Of a stretch of DNA of 18,265 nucleotides, positions 13,894-18,265 are shown in pieces. A program made the position numbers and the translations under genes. Location of the stretch: the NCBI GenBank assembly GCA_964364885.1, contig CAYIOA010000012.1, forward strand, positions 1 through 18,265. Reading direction: 5' to 3'. This stretch comes from UBA73 sp964364885 (GTDB lineage Archaea; Nanobdellota; Nanobdellia; Pacearchaeales; GW2011-AR1). How positions within the stretch are numbered: position 1 is the stretch's first letter; each line of letters begins with the position of its first letter. The notes beneath the pieces were generated by a model, which saw only the letters and a program-made list of their open reading frames with translations, was not told where the DNA came from and did not search any database.

Positions 13894-13901
13894 TATTTAT
13901 A
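13894..13901 (-). promoter_or_regulatory. TATA box of the DUF4389-like gene
   Basis: The minus strand reads TATAAATA, centred 26.5 bp before the ATG at 13871 and only 9 bases past the stop of the preceding gene. Confidence 0.65.
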
Positions 13902-13909
13902 GGTTTCGG

Positions 13910-14212
13910 TTAGTGTGTTAGACCGCCTCTTTCTCCTTTACGGTCTTCACTAAGCATATAGTTTACAACAGCGCCTGGATTTAAAATTCTGGATGAATGT
14001 GTGTGAGCTCTTTCTGTGTAATCTTTGATTGAGGAGAACCCAAACACTTCTTGGCCAGTTATTTCCTCAAGAGGATATAAAGGAGGAGTTATCTCACTAT
14101 GTGTTCCTTCTGGAAGTTCTGAAGAGCGTGTATGGGGCTGTGCAAAAGAATCGTCGCCTGCACTAAGCATTGTATAACCTGCGTGTAATCTCTGTCCAAA
14201 TGGTCTTGCCAT
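13910..14212 (-). CDS. Hypothetical soluble protein, orphan
   Basis: This 100-residue protein was not recognised. It has no signal peptide or membrane segment, is rich in His, Ser, Gly and Pro, has no cysteine, and looks low in regular secondary structure. Notable segments are HAGYTMLSAGDDSFAQPHTR, the proline-containing ITPPLYPLEEITGQEVFGF, and SSRILNPGAVVNYML. The gene is supported as real by a TATA box centred 25.5 bp upstream of the ATG and by the uninterrupted frame that fills the space between neighbours. Its composition differs from the Lys/Ile/Leu-rich genes around it. Confidence 0.5.
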   Translation of the reverse strand: MARPFGQRLHAGYTMLSAGDDSFAQPHTRSSELPEGTHSEITPPLYPLEEITGQEVFGFSSIKDYTERAHTHSSRILNPGAVVNYMLSEDRKGERGGLTH

Positions 14213-14233
14213 GTCTGAAGATAGAAATTTCTG

Positions 14234-14241
14234 TTTTTAAA
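14234..14241 (-). promoter_or_regulatory. TATA box of the orphan 100-residue gene
   Basis: The minus strand reads TTTAAAAA within the palindromic GTTTTTAAAC/GTTTAAAAAC stretch, centred 25.5 bp before the ATG at 14212. Confidence 0.55.
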
Positions 14242-14279
14242 CTTTTTGATGATGTTAAAAGTTCTCTGACATTTTTTGT

Positions 14280-15491
14280 CTATTCATATCTCAAGGCTTC
14301 AACTGGCTTGATTTTTGTGGCCTGATAAGCCGGCCAAATACCTGAGATTGCGCCTGCGAGGAAGGCGAATAGCAAACATCCTATAACGAGAAAAACTGGA
14401 GTTGGAGCTTGAAGAAGCTTTGTGCCCAGAAAATTTATTGCATAATACTCAATGCCTTTGCCGATTAATATTCCTATTATGACGCCGATAATTCCTCCGA
14501 CAAGACCTAAAAGACCTGACTCAATTAGAAATATTGATAAAATGTCTTTGTTTTGCGCGCCTATTGCTTTCATAACTCCTATTTCTCTTGTTCGCTCAAG
14601 AACTGAAGTGTAAATTGTGTTTGCTATTCCTATTCCTCCGACTAAAAGTGATATTGCTGCTACGCCGATAAGGAAAGCTGTTACAATGTCAAGAACTGTT
14701 CCGAAACTTTCTAACAGCTCTTCCGGAGTCAGAACTGAATAATCTCTGCTTTCTTCGTCTACGTTTCTTGAGCTGTCTAACTTTCTCCTTGTTCTTTCTG
14801 CAACTTCATTTACTTCCTCATTCTTGTCTACTTGAGCAACAATTGTGTCTACTCTCTCTGGAATTTTGAAGAGCTGCCTAAATTCTTCTTCTGGCATATA
14901 GATTAATCTATCGTCCTGGGGATTGCCAATTGGCTCGATAATTCCTTGAACTTCGAACGGAACATCGTTGATTAGAATATTGTCCCCGACTTTTACCTGC
15001 TCTCCTAAGAAGTTATTATGCTTGTATTGAGAGCCAATCATGATGTCTTTTGTGTCGCCCTTTTTTATTGTTCTGCCGTCTTCTGCTTCATAAGCTCCTG
15101 TTTCTATAAATAAATCTGAGGTATCTAAGTCTATTCCAACTATAGTAATGAAGCGTATTTCATCTTTGTATTCTATTTTGGCGCTTGCAGCCACCCATGC
15201 TGAAACTTCTTTGATACCTGGAACTTTTTCTACTACTTCAACGTCCTTTTGAGTCAGCATTGCTGCCCCGCCTGTTCCAGGACCGCCTAATTGCCCTCTT
15301 GGCTGGATAAAAAATTTGTCTGTACCTAACAAGCGAAATTGCTCCTGGACAGCTGCTTCTAATCCTAAAGAAAGAGCGATTAATACAAAGATAGTTGCTA
15401 TTGCAATAAGAACTCCGAGCAATGTTAAGAATGAGCGCAAACGCCTTTTCTTCATGTTCTTCAGCGCAATATTAAAATATTCCAGTTTCAT
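14280..15491 (-). CDS. MacB/FtsX-type ABC transporter permease B
   Basis: This 403-residue membrane protein belongs to the MacB/LolC/FtsX permease family, which uses ATP hydrolysis by a partner ATPase to drive conformational work across the membrane (lipoprotein handling, efflux or signalling) instead of classic substrate import. The start at 15491 (MKLEYFNIALKNMKKRRLRS) fits the family; GGAGGG lies just upstream, and the 41 residues of the longer frame have no family character. TM1 is at about 20-43, then a large outside domain (about 44-275), then three TMs near the C-terminus. The signature SVLERTREIGVMKAIGAQNK follows TM2, and the end, GIWPAYQATKIKPVEALRYE, is typical. It is paralogous to permease A. 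Confidence 0.88.
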   Translation of the reverse strand: MKLEYFNIALKNMKKRRLRSFLTLLGVLIAIATIFVLIALSLGLEAAVQEQFRLLGTDKFFIQPRGQLGGPGTGGAAMLTQKDVEVVEKVPGIKEVSAWVAASAKIEYKDEIRFITIVGIDLDTSDLFIETGAYEAEDGRTIKKGDTKDIMIGSQYKHNNFLGEQVKVGDNILINDVPFEVQGIIEPIGNPQDDRLIYMPEEEFRQLFKIPERVDTIVAQVDKNEEVNEVAERTRRKLDSSRNVDEESRDYSVLTPEELLESFGTVLDIVTAFLIGVAAISLLVGGIGIANTIYTSVLERTREIGVMKAIGAQNKDILSIFLIESGLLGLVGGIIGVIIGILIGKGIEYYAINFLGTKLLQAPTPVFLVIGCLLFAFLAGAISGIWPAYQATKIKPVEALRYE

Positions 15492-16008
15492 TATTTCCCT
15501 CCGTTGGATAATAAACAATTTTTGATAAGTCTTTCTCATGCCAGCTGAGTGAGCGCGGAAAGCATGCGTGAATATTTTTTTGGGCAATGTATCCTGCGAT
15601 ATCGTTAATGACAATTACCAATGCTCTTTGCCAGGTAAGCAGAGGAATTTTCTTTTTTTGATAGGGCGTTAAGACAAGTGTTGTGTTGTAATTTTCTATT
15701 TGTCTTTCAGAATGGACATGCTCCTCAAATGTTTTTTCCTGTCCTCTTCCTGTAAGGTATATGTGCAACAACCTATTAAAAATTTTCAACTTTACTGTTC
15801 CCGGAAGGTAGTTTAATGTATATCTTTTTCTCGCTTTTCCCTCTCTTATATCTATTAAACGGTATTTTCCCGACTCTCGCAAATTTCGGACTAATTCGTT
15901 TGCGTTTGCTCTTAGGAATATGGGCCAATTGTCTGATATTCCGAAATTATCAGGAAGGCTTTCATCAGGACAATGCTCCAGATTTTTTAAGTATTCTTCT
16001 AGAATCAT
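15472..16008 (-). CDS. Unrecognised protein between two permease genes
   Basis: This 178-residue protein overlaps permease A by 4 bases (ATGA) and permease B by 20 bases, so it is almost certainly translated with them. No signal peptide or clear membrane helix is visible; residues 128-143 (LLTWQRALVIVINDIA) are only moderately hydrophobic. The chain is mixed alpha/beta with many charged residues (RLIDIREGKARKRYTLNYLP), a histidine-containing segment (EEHVHSERQIENYN), and a C-terminal part with NIHACFPRSLSWHEKDLSKI. It lacks Walker A and Walker B motifs, so it is not the missing ATPase. It could be a cytoplasmic accessory or regulatory subunit of the transporter (inference from position). Confidence 0.6.
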   Translation of the reverse strand: MILEEYLKNLEHCPDESLPDNFGISDNWPIFLRANANELVRNLRESGKYRLIDIREGKARKRYTLNYLPGTVKLKIFNRLLHIYLTGRGQEKTFEEHVHSERQIENYNTTLVLTPYQKKKIPLLTWQRALVIVINDIAGYIAQKNIHACFPRSLSWHEKDLSKIVYYPTEGNNETGIF

Positions 16009-17222
16009 TTTCTTAATGCCTCCACTGGATTTAATCTGGAAGCTTGGTATGCTGGAATAATTCCTGACAGGATGCCTATGGCTAGTGAAAAAGAAATTGC
16101 ACTTAACAAAAGAGGAATTGAGGGGGTGACTTGAAAGATTGGCTCGCCAAGAAAGGAATTTGCAAAAGAGGAAGCAACGAGCGCCAATGACAAACCAATT
16201 GCTGCGCCTACAATTCCTCCGACTAAACCAAGAAGACTTGATTCAATTATGAAGATAGATAAAATATCTTTGTTCTGTGCACCTATTGATTTCATAACTC
16301 CTATTTCTCTTGTTCGCTCAAGAACTGAAGTAAACATTGTATTTGCTATTCCTATTCCTCCTATTAATAAGGAAATTGCAGCTATTCCTGTAACAACTAT
16401 GTTTACAATATCAAGAACTGTGTTAACTGACTCTATGGCTTGAACAGGTGTTTGAACTGAAAAGTCTTCTTCACCTTCTTTCTCATCCCTGTCTTTTCTT
16501 AGGCGGCGCTCTATGTTTTCTGCTACTCTTTCTATTTCATCTGGGTTTTCTACTTGAACTGCTATTAAATCTATTTCATCTCCAATTTTAAGAATCTCTT
16601 TTAAATCTTCTTCAGGCATTAATATGACGCTGTTAAGCTGGAATGTGCTGGCGCGTTTTAAGATTCCGATGACTTCAAAATTCTTTCCCTGAATTTTGAG
16701 CTGCGAGCCTACGCGGAGCAGTTTATCATAAGGATTATTTGCAATAAAATCACTGCCAAGAACAACTTTTCCTCTGTCTGTTGATTCTAACAATCTTCCT
16801 TCTTCTACTTTTATGCTGAACGAGTCATATAGTAATTCCGCTCCTTCTTTATCTTTTGGAACGCTTCCTACAAACTCGAAACCGCTTAGAGAGTTATACT
16901 CGGCTTTTACAATTCTTATTAAACGCGAGGCAGCTATTTTTACTCCTGGTGTTGAGCTCACTATGTCTAAATCGTGCTCTGTTAGTTTTTTTATTGCTGT
17001 GCTTCCGGGAGGACCAAAACCAGTTTCGGCATTAGAGACAACTAACCTGTCTGTTGACAATGTTGCAAATTGCCCTGTTATTGCGGTTTGCAGACCCTGA
17101 CCGAGAGAGATTAAAGAAACAACTGCTGCAATGCCTATGAAGATTCCCAACATTGTAAGCCATGAGCGGATTCCTCTTTTTCTTACATTCCTAACTGCAA
17201 GAAAAAAAGAGTCTTTGAGCAT
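16005..17222 (-). CDS. MacB/FtsX-type ABC transporter permease A
   Basis: This 405-residue permease has the same plan as permease B: a basic start (MLKDSFFLAVRNVRKRGIRS), TM1 at about 20-42, an outside domain (about 45-270), and three C-terminal TMs with SVLERTREIGVMKSIGAQNK between TM2 and TM3 and GIIPAYQASRLNPVEALRK at the end. It follows the exported COG1361-like gene by 5 bases, with a GGGAG element overlapping that gene's end as a weak ribosome-binding site. The two permeases may form a heterodimer, or one may be the partner of different complexes. No ATPase gene is present in the operon. Confidence 0.88.
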   Translation of the reverse strand: MLKDSFFLAVRNVRKRGIRSWLTMLGIFIGIAAVVSLISLGQGLQTAITGQFATLSTDRLVVSNAETGFGPPGSTAIKKLTEHDLDIVSSTPGVKIAASRLIRIVKAEYNSLSGFEFVGSVPKDKEGAELLYDSFSIKVEEGRLLESTDRGKVVLGSDFIANNPYDKLLRVGSQLKIQGKNFEVIGILKRASTFQLNSVILMPEEDLKEILKIGDEIDLIAVQVENPDEIERVAENIERRLRKDRDEKEGEEDFSVQTPVQAIESVNTVLDIVNIVVTGIAAISLLIGGIGIANTMFTSVLERTREIGVMKSIGAQNKDILSIFIIESSLLGLVGGIVGAAIGLSLALVASSFANSFLGEPIFQVTPSIPLLLSAISFSLAIGILSGIIPAYQASRLNPVEALRK

Positions 17223-17227
17223 GGGAA

Positions 17228-18091
17228 TTAACTCCCGTTGTTACGCAAACTTCTTTTTAATCTTCTACGTTTTTTGAGAACACGCCAGAGAATTATCACG
17301 AAAACTATTGCTATAGCTATTGCGACATAAATTAAAGTGTTATTTTTCGGCGTTATTCCTAATTCAATTGCTTTCTCCTCTGAATATACTTTTATTGGAA
17401 GGTTCACGTTTTCAATTATTTTCTTGTTTTCAAAGTCTTTGTATTCAACAACTGCAACGAAGTCTGAATTTTGGTTTTGGAATATTACATCGAATGTTGC
17501 TGTTTCAAAATCATCGGAGTCAACTGTTCCTATGTATATTTCATCTTCAGAGAGAAGTGTGAATCCTTCAGGAAGCGCCTTTATTGAGACAAATCTTGCA
17601 TCTGAGAATCCTTTGTTGACTATCTTTAATGTTATTGAGCCCTGCTTGTTCTGAACAGGGTTTTCAGTTGAGATGCTAAATGATAAATCCGGATTTGCCT
17701 GAACTTTAACGCCGATTGCTCCTATTCTGGATTTTTCAACGCTGTCTATTACATATTTTAATGTGTATGGAATCTCATAATCTCCGGGGGCTATATTGCT
17801 GGATGATTTTATTCTATAAACAAAAACTTCTTCTTCATTGTCCTCTATTTCTTCAATTGACTGCTCAGACGAGCCAATTGGGATAAAGGGGAGATTTGTA
17901 AACTGCAAGTTTAAAGAAACGTCTTCAACTTTGTCATCAAATGGGTTTTCTATTTCAATACGAATTATTCCTTCCTGTCCAGGTGTCAATGTGTCTGTGG
18001 TTACTGAATTAATAATTAGAGCCGAGGAGAGATTTAGCGTTAACATTAAAATAGACAATATTAAAACCATTGACTTTGTTATTTTTCTCAT
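17228..18091 (-). CDS. Exported COG1361-like protein with C-terminal membrane anchor
   Basis: The 287-residue protein has a signal peptide (residues 1-24, MRKITK then a hydrophobic run ending LSSA), two beta-sandwich-type segments, and a C-terminal anchor (about 253-270) followed by a very basic tail (KKRRRLKRSLR). The segments resemble the NEW3/CARDB-like repeats of archaeal COG1361 'S-layer domain' proteins: LTPGQEGIIRIEIENPFDDK (about 36-55) and NKQGSITLKIVNKGFSDARF (about 148-167). Such proteins are often encoded next to MacB-type transporters in archaea, and here it heads that operon, so it may be a surface partner of the permeases. The substrate or ligand is unknown. Confidence 0.75.
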   Translation of the reverse strand: MRKITKSMVLILSILMLTLNLSSALIINSVTTDTLTPGQEGIIRIEIENPFDDKVEDVSLNLQFTNLPFIPIGSSEQSIEEIEDNEEEVFVYRIKSSSNIAPGDYEIPYTLKYVIDSVEKSRIGAIGVKVQANPDLSFSISTENPVQNKQGSITLKIVNKGFSDARFVSIKALPEGFTLLSEDEIYIGTVDSDDFETATFDVIFQNQNSDFVAVVEYKDFENKKIIENVNLPIKVYSEEKAIELGITPKNNTLIYVAIAIAIVFVIILWRVLKKRRRLKRSLRNNGS

Positions 18092-18111
18092 ATTTCTTTA
18101 TATTTTAGTGG

Positions 18112-18119
18112 TTTAAAAA
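18112..18119 (-). promoter_or_regulatory. TATA box of the COG1361-permease operon
   Basis: The minus strand reads TTTTTAAA, centred 24.5 bp before the ATG at 18091. Its presence means the operon starts here, so a missing ATPase gene is not simply upstream in the same transcript. Confidence 0.55.
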
Positions 18120-18208
18120 CCTTTTGGCTTTATTGTTACTATTTAGTTAATACACACGTTGAATTGATTGTGAGAATGAAAATTATAATAATTAAACTAT
18201 GAACAGAT

Positions 18209-18265
18209 TTAAAGTTTCTTTCTTAATTGTGCAAATGGAGCTAACAATTCAGGTCTAACTGTTGC
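18209..18265 (-). CDS. Possible C-terminal end of another gene (partial)
   Basis: From the right edge, one minus-strand frame stays open for 18 codons (ATVRPELLAPFAQLRKKL) and then stops with TAA at 18211-18209. The other two minus frames stop almost at once. The residue mix is protein-like, but the stretch is too short to identify. The bases 18122-18208 between it and the COG1361 promoter contain no recognisable gene and are AT-rich. Confidence 0.35.
   Translation of the reverse strand, partial: ATVRPELLAPFAQLRKKL

Noticed and set aside
14246..14273. C/D-box-like TGATGATG...CTGA spacing as a possible guide RNA
   Set aside because: Only one C and one D' box are seen at suitable spacing; the next plausible pair is too far away and inside the permease gene.
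15492..15614. N-terminal extension of permease B by 41 residues
   Set aside because: The extension lies inside the 178-residue gene in another frame, has no permease character, and the ATG at 15491 has a good GGAGGG site.
18121..18240. Short plus-strand ATG frames near the right edge (for example from 18199)
   Set aside because: They stop within about 20 codons and have no promoter or recognisable sequence.

Overview
The window looks like part of the genome of an AT-rich archaeon with a compact genome, most likely a DPANN-type lineage such as Pacearchaeota or Woesearchaeota (inference from gene content and style, not a database match). The archaeal signs are: prefoldin alpha, the RNase P protein Pop5/Rnp2, an archaeal-type RNase J, an archaeal S-layer protein, prepilin-like signals of the K-K-A|Q type, and TATA boxes centred about 25-26 bp upstream of start codons, which implies mostly leaderless mRNAs. 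Genes are packed with 1-nt gaps or 4-nt ATGA overlaps. The sequence contains one 100-N scaffold gap (10001-10100).

Layout. The left edge (1-162, minus) is the N-terminal part of an AbrB-type DNA-binding protein. At 163-408 there are two nested stem-loops with a possible promoter of their own, then the U-rich terminator of a large S-layer gene (409-3177, minus). The S-layer gene has a long leader with a Shine-Dalgarno site and foldable structure, unlike most other genes here. A divergent winged-helix regulator (3552-3911, plus) has a perfect 9-bp inverted repeat over its TATA region. A six-gene minus operon follows (7540 down to 3908): a membrane-anchored HtrA-like protease, Rnp2, then four consecutive type IV pilin-like proteins. 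Divergent from it is a plus-strand run (7623-10619): RNase J, a small tail-anchored protein, a multi-pass membrane protein cut by the gap, and a HemK/PrmC-like methyltransferase whose first few codons are lost in the gap. Prefoldin alpha (plus) follows and converges with a cysteine-rich exported protein (minus).

The right half is all minus strand. It holds a full-length transketolase resembling the animal type, a DUF4389-like membrane protein, an orphan 100-residue protein, and a four-gene operon (18091 down to 14280): an exported COG1361-like protein, a MacB/FtsX-type permease, an unrecognised 178-residue protein, and a second permease. No ATP-binding subunit is present in that operon. The last 57 bases may be the C-terminal end of another minus-strand gene.

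Themes: much of the window concerns the cell envelope (S-layer, pilin-like set, HtrA protease, exported protein plus permeases, cysteine-rich exported protein). RNA and protein housekeeping genes (RNase J, Rnp2, HemK-like, prefoldin) are interleaved. No rRNA, tRNA, CRISPR array or transposase gene was seen.
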